DNA of 51,214 nucleotides from Candidatus Thorarchaeota archaeon SMTZ1-45 (GTDB taxonomy: Archaea; Asgardarchaeota; Thorarchaeia; Thorarchaeales; Thorarchaeaceae). The stretch is taken from positions 1 to 51,214 of the forward strand of contig LRSL01000072.1 of assembly GCA_001563335.1 (NCBI GenBank). The letters are read 5' to 3'. Below the pieces are notes generated by a model. That model worked only from the letters and a program-made list of their open reading frames with translations, searched no databases and was not told the DNA's origin. The translations under genes were made by a program, and so were the position numbers. Shown here piece by piece: positions 15,761-25,425 of this stretch (its first letter is position 1; every line of letters begins with the position of its first letter).

Positions 15761-18082
15761 ATGAAGCACGTCAATATGAAAATGATATTAGGATTAATAG
15801 TTTCGATAATCTTTCTCTTGGGGGCATTTGCAGCCCCTGTATCCGCTGTTCAGACAAATATCAAGATTGAAAAATACAATCAGGGATATGCATCAGGTAC
15901 AAATAATCACACATACATGTACATTGAGCCTGATCCATTGAAAATGGTTTCTAGAGGTACTATGCATCTGAACGAGGATTTGGATTATACGACCTACACC
16001 TATGATGGTACTGGTTGGACATCACCTGACTCTTCTCTTTTTAAGGACACGAATGTTCAGTTCAACTGGCTGCCATTTAGTGGGTGGTCAACTGGACCTT
16101 TCGCAAATCCGGTTGATATGCCTGTGTTCTTTGACTTCACAGCAACAGATGGAAGTGACTTCGTCGTCAACACGACCTTAGAGATGCGAACATTCGGACT
16201 CACATTTGGCCAGCACACCGCGGTGCTTGCCGATGCTGGATACACGTATTTCGGAACACTGGGTGTAGGTGGCGAGGAGTTTGTGCACTTGACTGTAGAA
16301 AGCAAACAGGATGATATCTCTTGGTTCATTTTAGTGTATGATCCAGAAGGCCGCTACATTACTGGATACTCAGGTTCAGATGGAAACATCTGGACTATTC
16401 CGTTCAAGCCCTCAGGTCCTGGCACACACTATATAATATTGCATGCGTTTCCAGGATCTGGTACCTTTGGTCTCTTTGATTTCTTACCAGTTGCCATATC
16501 ACCACAAGCAATATCTGCGGATGGTGTCGTAACCGGTAACTTACCTTCTAGTGAGTTTGTCCTTGACCCTGAAACTGGAAGTTTCGTCTATAGGGAAATG
16601 GCACCAACTGTTCATACCTACAAGGTCAGCTCTCCAGATGATGTAGCCTCCATATCTTATGCTTTCAACTACCCAATTGGATCCATTGGACCTCCTCAAC
16701 CAGTCAGTATTCGCTTTACAAGTGGCGAGTTCCATTATGGATATGATGGTGGAAACCGGTACGAGTATGTTGATGGATCCCCAGCTACCGGTGTGTACTT
16801 CTTCAGAGGTGGACCATATTACGTAACAGTCGTTGGTGGTGATGGTACAGAATACACACTATACCATCAGGCTAATAGTTATGGCGTACTTCCAACTAAT
16901 AGGGAGTTCCAGTTTGAGAACTACATGGGTGCAACTGTCACACAAGCATACACACTCGACGTTGATGAGCCATCTCTCCTAAGAGTAAACTCCACTGCAA
17001 CTAGCGGGGAGCTTTCTATCAGATTGAGGGGCCTCTACGAGGATGGATATCGCGTTGATCGGACACTCACCTTTGATACCAATATGCTGAGTTCCAGCGA
17101 ATACTATCTGCCAGTTGGTGTATATTTTGTTGAAATGGAAATCGATAACGGAGTAAATGAGTGGGTGGAATTCAACATGGGTCCCATTGTTAGTGACACA
17201 AACACACAGATTGTTGATGTTGGTGGATTCTTCGTTGATACTGAAATATTCCAGATGTATAACATGACTATTTTCTTGAACAATCAGGATAATGTCACAG
17301 TCGGACTTGATGTAACAATCTACGATGCATCCGGACGCGCGCTATACAGTGCGGGGATGGTTCTCGCTAATCGATGGGATGGTTCTCAGATAGTCCCGCA
17401 TCCTGTCTACTGGGCTAATGATACTTTCTACTACACTGGACACGACTGGTATGACAGTCATGCCTTTGTTGGGATCTGCGCCTATCTTGTTGATAACAAC
17501 ACTGTGGGTGCTACAAACAACTACCAGGATTACCCTGTTGATCTCACAATTCAATGGGTGAGTAGACTAAATGACTACTATGTCACTATTGAGGATCTCG
17601 ATGTTGCTACAGGATCTGCATCACATAACTTCTTGTTACCAGCTCCCGGGGGGTCAAACGAAATCCATGGTTTGATGTTAAATACGACACCAGGGACATG
17701 GTACAATGTATCAGTAATGACGGATAACGTTACTGGTTTCAATGCAGTTCTTTATAGTGCATATGATGGAAGAACGCACCAAACACCTTGGGGGGACCTT
17801 AATGACGAGTACGTAGGATCTGTTGCAGAGTTCTCTTTCCAGTTTGGAGCTGTTTCTGATTATCTATTCTTGGAATTGGATATAACAAGGACTCCTGCTA
17901 ACGATGGATTCCTTTGGATTCAGATCACCCCAATGGAAACTTATCCACTTCTGGTCGAAGGGATAACACCACTCGGTCCAGATCTCCTTGCAATGCTAGG
18001 TGGAATTGCAATTCCAGCTGCTATTGGAGTTGGAGTAATAGTAGTTGTCTATATAGTGTATGTTAAGAGATTCAAAAAATAA
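15761..18082 (+). CDS. Large secreted/surface protein with C-terminal membrane anchor
   Basis: 773 residues. A clear signal peptide (MILGLIVSIIFLLGAFAAPVSA) is followed by about 710 residues of beta-rich, aromatic, acidic sequence with few charges of Lys/Arg type and several N-glycosylation sequons. It ends in one membrane segment (IAIPAAIGVGVIVVVYIVYV) and KRFKK. No catalytic or known adhesive domain is recognised. Features such as FILVYDPEGRYITGYSGSDG suggest tandem immunoglobulin-like or jelly-roll domains. AGAGGTG lies about 10 nt before the ATG. A strong hairpin terminator follows, so it is probably monocistronic. Candidate surface-layer or envelope component. Confidence 0.85.
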   Translation: MKHVNMKMILGLIVSIIFLLGAFAAPVSAVQTNIKIEKYNQGYASGTNNHTYMYIEPDPLKMVSRGTMHLNEDLDYTTYTYDGTGWTSPDSSLFKDTNVQFNWLPFSGWSTGPFANPVDMPVFFDFTATDGSDFVVNTTLEMRTFGLTFGQHTAVLADAGYTYFGTLGVGGEEFVHLTVESKQDDISWFILVYDPEGRYITGYSGSDGNIWTIPFKPSGPGTHYIILHAFPGSGTFGLFDFLPVAISPQAISADGVVTGNLPSSEFVLDPETGSFVYREMAPTVHTYKVSSPDDVASISYAFNYPIGSIGPPQPVSIRFTSGEFHYGYDGGNRYEYVDGSPATGVYFFRGGPYYVTVVGGDGTEYTLYHQANSYGVLPTNREFQFENYMGATVTQAYTLDVDEPSLLRVNSTATSGELSIRLRGLYEDGYRVDRTLTFDTNMLSSSEYYLPVGVYFVEMEIDNGVNEWVEFNMGPIVSDTNTQIVDVGGFFVDTEIFQMYNMTIFLNNQDNVTVGLDVTIYDASGRALYSAGMVLANRWDGSQIVPHPVYWANDTFYYTGHDWYDSHAFVGICAYLVDNNTVGATNNYQDYPVDLTIQWVSRLNDYYVTIEDLDVATGSASHNFLLPAPGGSNEIHGLMLNTTPGTWYNVSVMTDNVTGFNAVLYSAYDGRTHQTPWGDLNDEYVGSVAEFSFQFGAVSDYLFLELDITRTPANDGFLWIQITPMETYPLLVEGITPLGPDLLAMLGGIAIPAAIGVGVIVVVYIVYVKRFKK

Positions 18083-18093
18083 AGTACGGATTC

Positions 18094-18132
18094 GACCTAG
18101 TTTGTCACTAGGTCAATCCCCTTCTTTTTTTT
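18094..18132 (+). terminator. Hairpin terminator after surface-protein gene
   Basis: GACCTAG (18094-18100) pairs perfectly with CTAGGTC (18108-18114) over a 7-nt loop, and a run of eight T follows at 18125-18132. It starts 11 bp after the stop codon. Confidence 0.8.
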
Positions 18133-18393
18133 CATCTGAGAATGAACTTCTACCTTTGACTGCTGAGGGTTGTATTCTCGGTCATTTCAGTTCAGTTGGA
18201 GTAGTGGTTGTCAATGATAGAGTTGTTCTCGTAGTTCTTTCTCGAGTCAACATAAAGAAACTGAAGAACGAGTAATATAGTACCAGTCATAATTCAATAC
18301 AGGACTGGTGTTTCTTCTCATTTTCAAGGTAAAACCTTTTGCCCATTGATTCATATTGAAGGTTTAATAGAAAGAAATTGGTGACTTGATAAG
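18133..18393. other. Gene-free stretch with a second hairpin
   Basis: No convincing gene. A perfect 7-bp stem, ACCAGTC (18282-18288) with GACTGGT (18303-18309), precedes a T-rich stretch and may be a backup terminator. An open frame across the stretch (18060-18275) contains the first terminator and has no protein-like composition. The promoter of the downstream methyltransferase probably lies in the last 60 bp. Confidence 0.45.
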
Positions 18394-19152
18394 ATGACAA
18401 TAGGTGATTCGGTTGCTTGGTATGAAGATGATAAATTATGGGAAATTATGGAACCTATAATGTTCACAGAAGCAAGAATTGCCTATACTACAGATGAAGT
18501 TGATTCTATCAAATCACTCTGCAAGATTCAACAAGATGAAACAATTCTGGACCTTTGTTGCGGCATAGGGCGGCACTCATTGGAATTTGCTCGAAGGGGT
18601 CACAGGGTTGTGGGAGTAGATCGTACAGAGCTGTATTTAGAAAGGGCACGGAGAAGTGCTGAAGATGAGAAACTAGATATTGAGTTCGTGTTGGATGACA
18701 TGCGAACGTTTCATAGAAAGAATTCATTCGATGTAGTCCTAAGTATGTTCACATCTTTTAGCTATTTTGAAGATCATGAAGAACAGATTCTTGTCCTTCG
18801 GAATATCTATTCCTCTTTACGCGCAGGTGGAAGATTCATCCTTGAATCGATGGGAAAAGAGGTGCTTGCAAGGATATTCCTGCGGCAGAGCTGGTCTGAA
18901 TGGTCCCATGGTTTCATGCTTGAGGAACGAGAAGCCATTGAGAATTGGAGCAAGATGCATAATACTTGGATTTTCATTGAAAGGAATGGGTCTATAAACA
19001 AGTGGGATGTAACCCACTGGATATACTCAGCCACTGAGATTAAAAAGATGTTTGAGGATGTAGGATTCTCAGATGTCAAGATCTATGGCGGACTTGATGG
19101 AAGAGAGTACGATAATGAAGCAACAAGGCTTGTTGTAATCGGTACTAAGTAA
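18394..19152 (+). CDS. SAM-dependent methyltransferase, class I
   Basis: 252 residues. The SAM-binding motif I is ILDLCCGIGRHSLEFARRGH (about 51-70), followed by VVGVDRTELYLERAR (motif II region), FVLDDMRTF (motif III) and FDVVLSMFTSFSYFED (motif IV). The Rossmann core is complete. A C-terminal beta subdomain carries EIKKMFEDVGFSDVKIYGG, as in many small-molecule methyltransferases. Substrate unknown. It lies 54 bp before adenine deaminase on the same strand and could be cotranscribed, but no metabolic link is obvious. Confidence 0.9.
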   Translation: MTIGDSVAWYEDDKLWEIMEPIMFTEARIAYTTDEVDSIKSLCKIQQDETILDLCCGIGRHSLEFARRGHRVVGVDRTELYLERARRSAEDEKLDIEFVLDDMRTFHRKNSFDVVLSMFTSFSYFEDHEEQILVLRNIYSSLRAGGRFILESMGKEVLARIFLRQSWSEWSHGFMLEEREAIENWSKMHNTWIFIERNGSINKWDVTHWIYSATEIKKMFEDVGFSDVKIYGGLDGREYDNEATRLVVIGTK

Positions 19153-19206
19153 GCATATTGGAAACCCTTTTCATTGCTGAAACACAGGGCATAGGAAGTG
19201 AGAGAG

Positions 19207-20952
19207 ATGTTTCTATCACGTACTGTAAGCTACCCACTCGATCAAATGATAGATGTTGCCTCAGGAAGGACACGTGCAGATCTAGTTTTTAAGAACGCCA
19301 ACGTTGTGAATGTTTTCACTGGTGATGTTGTTCAAGGTGATATCGCTATTCATGGAGCATATATCGCAGGAATTGGAGAATATGTTGGAAATGAAGTCAT
19401 AGACCTTAAAGGAAAATATGTTGCTCCCTCTTTTATTGATGGTCATGTCCATGTCGAATCTTCAATGGTTATGCCAATACAATATGCACGCGCAGTTGTC
19501 CCTCATGGTACTGGTGCTGTGATTGCTGACCCTCATGAGATAGCAAATGTATTGGGAATGGAGGGGATTCTTTACATGAGTAAGAGTATGCGTGGGGGTC
19601 CTCTTGAATTCTATATGATGCTTCCTTCATGTGTCCCTTCGACTGATCTTGAAACTAATGGTGTTTCTCTTGATTTTCTTGACATTAAACCACTCATGAC
19701 TGAACATTATGTTTTGGGTCTTGCAGAAGCAATGAACTACCCTGGAGTTATTTATAGAGATCCTTCAATTCTAGAGAAGATTCAGGTGGCTCTAAGTATG
19801 GGGAAAAGAATTGATGGCCACGCACCTGAATTGGATGGGCATGACCTAAATGCATACGCAGCAGCTAGGATTACTTCTGAACATGAGTGTGTCGACATTG
19901 AAGAAGCAAGAAGAAAACTCGCTCGAGGAATGCACATACACATTCGAGAAGGATCTACTGCAAAGAACTTGAAGGCATTGGCTCCCTTGATTCAACCCCA
20001 CACAGCAATATTTTGCAGTTTTGTAACTGATGATAGAAACACCTTGGACCTGATTACAAAAGGACACATTGACAGCATGATTCGAGATGCCATTAGTTTT
20101 GGTGTTGACCCAGTGCTAGCAATAAAAGTAGCCACTCTATCAACAGCAAGACACTATGGTCTTCAATACATTGGTGCAGTAGCACCAGGATATCATGCGG
20201 ACATAGTCGTTCTTGATTCTCTAGAGAAAATCAATGTGGAAATGGTCTATAAACAAGGTATTCTAGTTGCGAAGAATGGCAAGATGGTGGAAGAGTTTGG
20301 GATTGAGAAACAACCTCGTCTTCGGCGTTCTGTCAACATCCACTATCTTGAACCCGAAGATTTCCAGGTTCATGCACGTGGTGATAGGATGAATGTGATA
20401 GGTATGATTCCAGAGCAGATTATAACAGAACATCTTATTGAGGAGCCAAAAGTAATAGATGGACTGGTTGTGCCCGATATAGATCGTGACATTTCCAAAG
20501 TGGCAATTATAGAACGTCACAACGCATCTGAGCCTAGAGCTGTCGGTTTTGTGAAGGGAATGGGAATCAATGCAGGAGCAATGGCTTCATCGATTGCTCA
20601 TGATTCACATAATATTGTGGCTGTCGCAACAAATGATAAAGATCTCATCCAAGCTGCAATTCAGATAGTCAGGATGCAAGGAGGCATTTCGGTTGCAAAG
20701 AATGGAAAAGTGATTGAATCTCTTCCATTGCCAATCGCAGGTCTAATGTCTGATCAACCAATTGAACATGTCAGAGACAAGCTGAAAGACCTAAAAGCTG
20801 CTGCACAAAGTCTTGGCACTCCGTTGGAAGAGCCTTTTATGGCAATGGCCTTCCTATCTCTTCCAGTGATACCTAAGCTCAAAATCACTGACCTAGGCTT
20901 GGTGGATGTTGGTAGGTTTCGTCTGATTGATTTGTTTGATGTACCCACATGA
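19207..20952 (+). CDS. ade: Adenine deaminase
   Basis: About 581 residues, matching the bacterial/archaeal Ade family. It converts adenine to hypoxanthine and ammonia using a binuclear metal centre. Amidohydrolase motifs seen are IDGHVHVESSMV (metal His pair), ADPHEIANVLG, ERIDGHAPELDGHDLNAY-like and SEHECVDIEEAR, then a C-terminal domain with GMGINAGAMASSIAHDSHNI, which is diagnostic of this family. The frame opens at GTG 19198, but the ATG at 19207 has GGAAGTGA upstream and is the more likely start. It acts in purine salvage in the cytosol. Confidence 0.95.
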   Translation: MFLSRTVSYPLDQMIDVASGRTRADLVFKNANVVNVFTGDVVQGDIAIHGAYIAGIGEYVGNEVIDLKGKYVAPSFIDGHVHVESSMVMPIQYARAVVPHGTGAVIADPHEIANVLGMEGILYMSKSMRGGPLEFYMMLPSCVPSTDLETNGVSLDFLDIKPLMTEHYVLGLAEAMNYPGVIYRDPSILEKIQVALSMGKRIDGHAPELDGHDLNAYAAARITSEHECVDIEEARRKLARGMHIHIREGSTAKNLKALAPLIQPHTAIFCSFVTDDRNTLDLITKGHIDSMIRDAISFGVDPVLAIKVATLSTARHYGLQYIGAVAPGYHADIVVLDSLEKINVEMVYKQGILVAKNGKMVEEFGIEKQPRLRRSVNIHYLEPEDFQVHARGDRMNVIGMIPEQIITEHLIEEPKVIDGLVVPDIDRDISKVAIIERHNASEPRAVGFVKGMGINAGAMASSIAHDSHNIVAVATNDKDLIQAAIQIVRMQGGISVAKNGKVIESLPLPIAGLMSDQPIEHVRDKLKDLKAAAQSLGTPLEEPFMAMAFLSLPVIPKLKITDLGLVDVGRFRLIDLFDVPT

Positions 20953-20958
20953 TTTGGT

Positions 20959-21843
20959 CTAAGTTCTTTCGAGAATTCCTTCGATTCCAGATTGGATAGA
21001 GAGGTTAAGTTTCTCTCTGGCGTCTTTGAATTGGACCCTCTTCTTATTTCCAACATATATTGCCATTAGAGAACCAAAGAAGACAAGGATAGTTCCAAAC
21101 AGAAATGCACCTATCATAATTGGAAGGAAATATGGATCTGGTAGGGATAACAAGCCGAAGTATATTCCTCTAAATAACAGATGGGCTACTTCGAGCACTA
21201 TAATCACCAGTAGAGTTAAACCTGCACCTAACTGTCGGTCATGGACAAAGACTTGTAGAGCTGATTGCAACAAGATTGCTGCTAGTAGATTGCCTAAGAT
21301 ACTCAGCACCAAGATTGTAGCTGGAATCATTATGACTGGTCCCAATACAAACGTCGATGTCAGGGTTAATGATATTGGAGGAATACTCCAAGGTGTCAGG
21401 TATTGATAGAATATCACTCCAATAAAGAATATCAACTCAAAGACCATCATAATGATAGCTCCAAATCCTGTGATACGAAGAATGATATTATCTATCCTAT
21501 CAGCCCAGTCCATATTGATGAGTTTTTGATACTCTTCATTCAATGGTTTTGCCCAATCGCTTTCTGCAACACAAGATTGCTTTTCACAGTTGACTATTGT
21601 TAGTAGCTTACCACCATATTCCCCTACTCGTTTCTGCATACAGTCCTCACAGACAAGATCTCCACAAACATGACAGACTTCCTTCGCAAGGACATCTGGA
21701 TGATTAACGCAATCTCTACTCTGGCTAGGACCAAGCACTGGACTTGCACAATACTCACAACGATTTACCTTGTCACGCTTATCTACGCTAACGGGACCAC
21801 CGCAAACTGGACACATAATACGCTCTTGTACAGTTTCAGTCAT
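20959..21843 (-). CDS. Membrane protein with N-terminal zinc ribbon and B-box-like module
   Basis: 294 residues. Residues about 11-37 form a zinc ribbon (CPVCGGPVSVDKRDKVNRCEYC is the span; key residues are two CxxC pairs). Residues about 45-71 form a B-box-like module: CVNHPDVLAKEVCHVCGD, then CEDC. After an exposed stretch come four to five hydrophobic segments (about 125-260) and a charged tail. The gene overlaps the upstream 501-residue gene by four bases (ATGA), and that protein carries the same zinc cassette. So the zinc modules probably face the cytosol as a binding platform on the membrane. Function unknown. Confidence 0.82.
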   Translation of the reverse strand: MTETVQERIMCPVCGGPVSVDKRDKVNRCEYCASPVLGPSQSRDCVNHPDVLAKEVCHVCGDLVCEDCMQKRVGEYGGKLLTIVNCEKQSCVAESDWAKPLNEEYQKLINMDWADRIDNIILRITGFGAIIMMVFELIFFIGVIFYQYLTPWSIPPISLTLTSTFVLGPVIMIPATILVLSILGNLLAAILLQSALQVFVHDRQLGAGLTLLVIIVLEVAHLLFRGIYFGLLSLPDPYFLPIMIGAFLFGTILVFFGSLMAIYVGNKKRVQFKDAREKLNLSIQSGIEGILERT

Positions 21844-23345
21844 GTCTGACGCCCCCAGAATGATTCAGCACGTTTCCGTTCCCTACCTAATGCGTCCCGT
21901 CTTCGTCGTTCCGCATCGTATTTTTCTTGTATTCTTCTATGTTCAAGTGCAGCTCTTCTGAATTCATTATCCCAAACACGCACTGATGGTCTGAGTTTTG
22001 ACTCAACGACCTTTGGCTTGCGGCGAGTGTGAATGCTCTTCACCCGAGCATTGTCAACTGATACAAAATCCGTTCCACTAATTATCTTAGCTGCTTCAAT
22101 TGTAACAGCAACTAATCCTGCATAGAAGAGAATTGGGATTATGACGATGGCTCCAAGCAGCATCAGAATGCCAGCAAGGATAGGGATTGCAATTATAATG
22201 ATAACAATCAGGATTAGTGCTCCAACGCAGTTGTCACTTCCACCACCTCCAGATTTACCAACACTGGCAAGGAGCTCCAGTGGGAGTCTCCAAAGATGCT
22301 TCATCCCATTAGCGTAAGCACCAAGGAAACTGCTATACATCTGTCCGACTTTTGAGAATCTACTACCTGCAGTTGAGAATAGTTGATCTATTGGGATGAC
22401 CAATGAGGCAGTAGTTACAGCTGGACGATATCTTCCTTCAAAGCACCTTCTGCAGAGATAAACTGCTGATCCCTGCCACTTCTCATCAACAGGAGGTTCT
22501 TGAACCGTCAAACATTGCCTACAGAAATGTTCTCCACATACATTACAAGTCGTTGCTGCTAGGTACTCATTATGGTTCTGACATGGAACAAATACACTGC
22601 TTACACCAAGCACCACTCCGCAATAGTCACAATGAACTGTATTGTCTTTTTCTACCTTGGAAAGTGGAGTTGCACCATTACAATTGGAACATAGAATCGC
22701 CATTCCTTCCTCTGTAACGACTTTTCTGATATCCAAGATCTTCTGTTCTTGCTCAGGTGTTAGGGCTGTTTTCCCATCTGGTCCTAACAGAGCTGGTTCC
22801 AATGGTGATGGCATCAAACCTGTCACAATCAATCTAGCTCTTGCCTTATCCCTCTCTACTCTCGCTCCAGGAGGCGGTGCAACTCTATCCCATCTTATCA
22901 GAAGATACAGAACAATCAGAGTCTGCGTTGCTACAATGAAAGCTGCAACATTACCAATTGCCAATTCTATACTGAAATCAAACAATGGTACTGTCCAATT
23001 ATAGGACAATCCTCGCGCATAGATTAAGAATCCAGCCAGTCCAATTGCCATCATGCTGTAGATTACTTGAGCTATTACCGCCCATCTTCTTAGATCATCA
23101 ACTTTATTGCCAATGAATAAACAGGGGAATGCTACACCTCCAAACAGGACTAGACTATAGAAGTATCCGATTTCGGTTAATGCTCCTGCAAGTGTAGCAA
23201 AGAATATACCGACTGCTGCGAGTAGTCCAAATATTCCAAAAGCCATCTGGGTGACGCCTATCATCCGGAGTCCCCAAGGTCTATCTAAAATGGTGTAGAC
23301 TTTCTCCTCCTCGGTCAAAACACCTATCCCCTGTATGCGTGCCAA
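21840..23345 (-). CDS. Large membrane protein with central zinc ribbon and B-box-like module
   Basis: 501 residues. Four hydrophobic segments (about 28-150) are followed by a cytosolic-looking stretch. This contains a zinc ribbon (CSNC and CDYC pairs, about 222-243) and a B-box-like module (CQNHNEYLAATTCNVCGE, CRQC, then CRRC). A second membrane part with a Ser/Gly linker lies at about 370-430, and an Arg-rich helical tail (about 455-501) ends the protein. It shares the zinc cassette with the downstream overlapping gene, but there the cassette is N-terminal. The start codon is TTG with no clear ribosome site; a TATA-like TTTTAAG about 40 bp upstream supports it. Function unknown. Confidence 0.8.
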   Translation of the reverse strand: MARIQGIGVLTEEEKVYTILDRPWGLRMIGVTQMAFGIFGLLAAVGIFFATLAGALTEIGYFYSLVLFGGVAFPCLFIGNKVDDLRRWAVIAQVIYSMMAIGLAGFLIYARGLSYNWTVPLFDFSIELAIGNVAAFIVATQTLIVLYLLIRWDRVAPPPGARVERDKARARLIVTGLMPSPLEPALLGPDGKTALTPEQEQKILDIRKVVTEEGMAILCSNCNGATPLSKVEKDNTVHCDYCGVVLGVSSVFVPCQNHNEYLAATTCNVCGEHFCRQCLTVQEPPVDEKWQGSAVYLCRRCFEGRYRPAVTTASLVIPIDQLFSTAGSRFSKVGQMYSSFLGAYANGMKHLWRLPLELLASVGKSGGGGSDNCVGALILIVIIIIAIPILAGILMLLGAIVIIPILFYAGLVAVTIEAAKIISGTDFVSVDNARVKSIHTRRKPKVVESKLRPSVRVWDNEFRRAALEHRRIQEKYDAERRRRDALGRERKRAESFWGRQT

Positions 23346-23474
23346 TGAATCAGGTACGATTCACAACAGCCTTTTTGCTTGAGCACTTAAAACCTCTGTG
23401 GCTACAAGCTGGTAATGCTCATAAGCAAGAATTACACCTCCCAATCCGTACTAATATTGCATTGTGTGGTTACT

Positions 23475-23663
23475 ATGACTGAAATTCCTATGCCTGGTGA
23501 TTATGGATATCCGCAGCAACCTCCACCAAAGGAGAAAGGTTGTTGCTCTCGATGTTGTGAATGTTGGATGTGGATACTCCTAGGAGTAATTTTGCTCATA
23601 GCAACTTTGTTTATCCTAGCTATGTTGATACCTGGCTTTCTTTTCTTTGGCATCTTTGGCTAA
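23475..23663 (+). CDS. Small Cys-cluster membrane protein
   Basis: 62 residues from ATG 23475. A Pro/Tyr-rich N terminus (MPGDYGYPQQPPPKEKG) leads to a cysteine cluster CCSRCCECW directly before one long hydrophobic segment (WILLGVILLIATLFILAML) and a short tail. Cysteines next to a membrane segment are typical of lipid-modified or metal-binding tail motifs; which applies is unknown. The open frame extends 20 codons upstream, but a TATA-like CTAATATTG at about 23451-23459 supports the later ATG. It is divergent from the zinc-module membrane operon. Confidence 0.65.
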   Translation: MTEIPMPGDYGYPQQPPPKEKGCCSRCCECWMWILLGVILLIATLFILAMLIPGFLFFGIFG

Positions 23664-23727
23664 TCCATTGATTTATAACCGACCCTAAGCAGTAAGCCAC
23701 GTATCTGGCAATGGAGTAAAGAACTCA

Positions 23728-24396
23728 GTGTCCGAATCTGAGGAAGGCAATAGTACATACCCCACCCATGAAGGTGGGCGCATTCAAAGAATTATGAGAG
23801 CTCTTGAGTTAACGCAAGGCGTTGAAATAGCACGACGATATCTAGCAATGAATGCATTTGATGGAGCTCTTACGATGCTTGGGCTTATTCTTGGAGGTCT
23901 AATTACAATTAATCCCGCAGCACCAACGGAAGCTACACTCCAATTTAATGCTATTCTTCTTGCAGCAGCAGGTACAAGTATCGCTATGGCAATTTCTGGT
24001 TTTAGTGGGTCTTATCTCACTGAGAGTGCCGAGAGAGACCGAGAGGTTGACGAGATTGGCAGAGCTATGCTTAGTGATATGAGTGATTCAATGTATGCAA
24101 AAGCAACTAAAACCACCTCATTAGTAGTAGCCATTGTTGACGGTGCTTCTCCTGCGATTGCAGCATTCATCATTATCATCCCACTATTCTTTGTGCCTGG
24201 TGGATACCTTGTCTATCGAACAGCATTCTATATTTCAATAGGAATTTGCCTCGCATTGCTCTTTGCCCTTGGTTTATTCTTGGGTGCTGTGTCGAAAAAG
24301 AACATGTGGTCTTATGGTGCTAAAACTCTCTTCGCAGGAATAATGACTGCCATTTTGATGTTCATAATCTCTTGGTTCACTGGTGCGAGTGGGTAG
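23728..24396 (+). CDS. VIT1/CCC1-family (Fe2+/Mn2+) transporter-like protein
   Basis: 222 residues. The first helix region ARRYLAMNAFDGALTMLGLILGGL and the following SGFSGSYLTESAERDRE match the vacuolar-iron-transporter family as found in archaea, with five hydrophobic segments overall. The family exports or stores divalent iron or manganese. The acidic segment after the second membrane helix (about 95-120) is where the family places its metal-binding residues. The GTG at 23728 has GGAG about 11 nt upstream, and TATA-like GATTTATAACC at about 23669-23679. It ends 3 bp before the PLP enzyme gene, so the two may be cotranscribed. Confidence 0.85.
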   Translation: MSESEEGNSTYPTHEGGRIQRIMRALELTQGVEIARRYLAMNAFDGALTMLGLILGGLITINPAAPTEATLQFNAILLAAAGTSIAMAISGFSGSYLTESAERDREVDEIGRAMLSDMSDSMYAKATKTTSLVVAIVDGASPAIAAFIIIIPLFFVPGGYLVYRTAFYISIGICLALLFALGLFLGAVSKKNMWSYGAKTLFAGIMTAILMFIISWFTGASG

Positions 24397-24399
24397 ACA

Positions 24400-25383
24400 A
24401 TGTTTGATGAACTGCCTCGAGTGCGTATAGCTTTCCTACCTACACCAATGCACCGTTTGAAGAATCTTGGAGAATCCATTGGTTTAGACAATCTCTGGAT
24501 CAAGAGGGATGACTTAACTGGGATTTCTTTTGGTGGAAATAAAACAAGAAAACTTGAGTTTGTTGTAGGTGATGCAAAAACAAACAAATGCGATACTCTG
24601 GTGACAGTTGGAGGAATTCAGAGCAACCACTGTCGTCAGACGGCCGCAGTGGCTGCAGCTACAGGGATGAGATGCATTCTTCTCCTTGCAGGTGAAGAAC
24701 CAGATCAATATACTGGAAATCTCCTTCTTGACAAGATGCTTGGTGCTGAGATGAAGTTCTTTCCGGATGATGCACCACTCATGTTAAACAGACGACTGGA
24801 TGAGATTATTGAAACTTTAACTGAGTTTGGCTTGACGCCTTATGCAATACCAGCTGGAGCTGCAATGCCTGTCGGAGTAATTCCATATGCTGTTGCTATG
24901 GATGAACTGACCTCTCAATTCAAAGAGTATGATTACCATCCAGACAGAATTATTGTGGCTACAGGAACTGGAGGGACTCTTGCAGGTCTAATTCTAGGAG
25001 CACACATGCTAAATCTCGATATTGATATTATTGGAATCACAGTTATGAGTCCTGCAGAAGAGGTGAAAGAGAGAGTCCAGGATTTGCTTGAGCGAACAGT
25101 TGAATCTTATCCTGAGATTGAACCATTCAAACCAACAATCAATGTGGATGATAGTTTCATTGGAAAGGGCTATGGCCAACTTGACGATGGTGTGGTGAGT
25201 GCAATTGAGATGTTCGCAAAAATGGATGGAATATTCCTTGATCCAGTATATACAGGTAAGGCTGGATTGGCACTCATCAGGATGGCTCTTGCAGATGATA
25301 TTGCTACGGATTCTCCAACTCTATTTTACCACACAGGTGGAGAACCGGTCATATTCACATATTCAGAGCTGGGACATAAATGA
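24400..25383 (+). CDS. PLP-dependent D-cysteine desulfhydrase / ACC deaminase family enzyme
   Basis: 327 residues of fold-type II PLP enzyme. The PLP-binding lysine is Lys48 in GISFGGNKTRK. The substrate loop GGIQSNHCRQTAAVAAATG and the phosphate-binding GTGGTLAGLILG are intact, and a terminal FYHTGGEPVIF is as expected for this family. Members either deaminate ACC or, more often in microbes, split D-cysteine to pyruvate, H2S and ammonia. The latter is more likely here, but the two cannot be told apart by eye. It starts 3 bp after the VIT-like gene. Confidence 0.9.
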   Translation: MFDELPRVRIAFLPTPMHRLKNLGESIGLDNLWIKRDDLTGISFGGNKTRKLEFVVGDAKTNKCDTLVTVGGIQSNHCRQTAAVAAATGMRCILLLAGEEPDQYTGNLLLDKMLGAEMKFFPDDAPLMLNRRLDEIIETLTEFGLTPYAIPAGAAMPVGVIPYAVAMDELTSQFKEYDYHPDRIIVATGTGGTLAGLILGAHMLNLDIDIIGITVMSPAEEVKERVQDLLERTVESYPEIEPFKPTINVDDSFIGKGYGQLDDGVVSAIEMFAKMDGIFLDPVYTGKAGLALIRMALADDIATDSPTLFYHTGGEPVIFTYSELGHK

Positions 25384-25425
25384 GGTTCTGAGTAATCCTT
25401 ATCACATGACTAACCAAATTTGAGA

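Noticed and set aside
18060..18275. 71-codon plus-strand frame after the surface protein
   Set aside because: It overlaps the preceding gene, contains its terminator hairpin, lacks a ribosome site and has no protein-like pattern.
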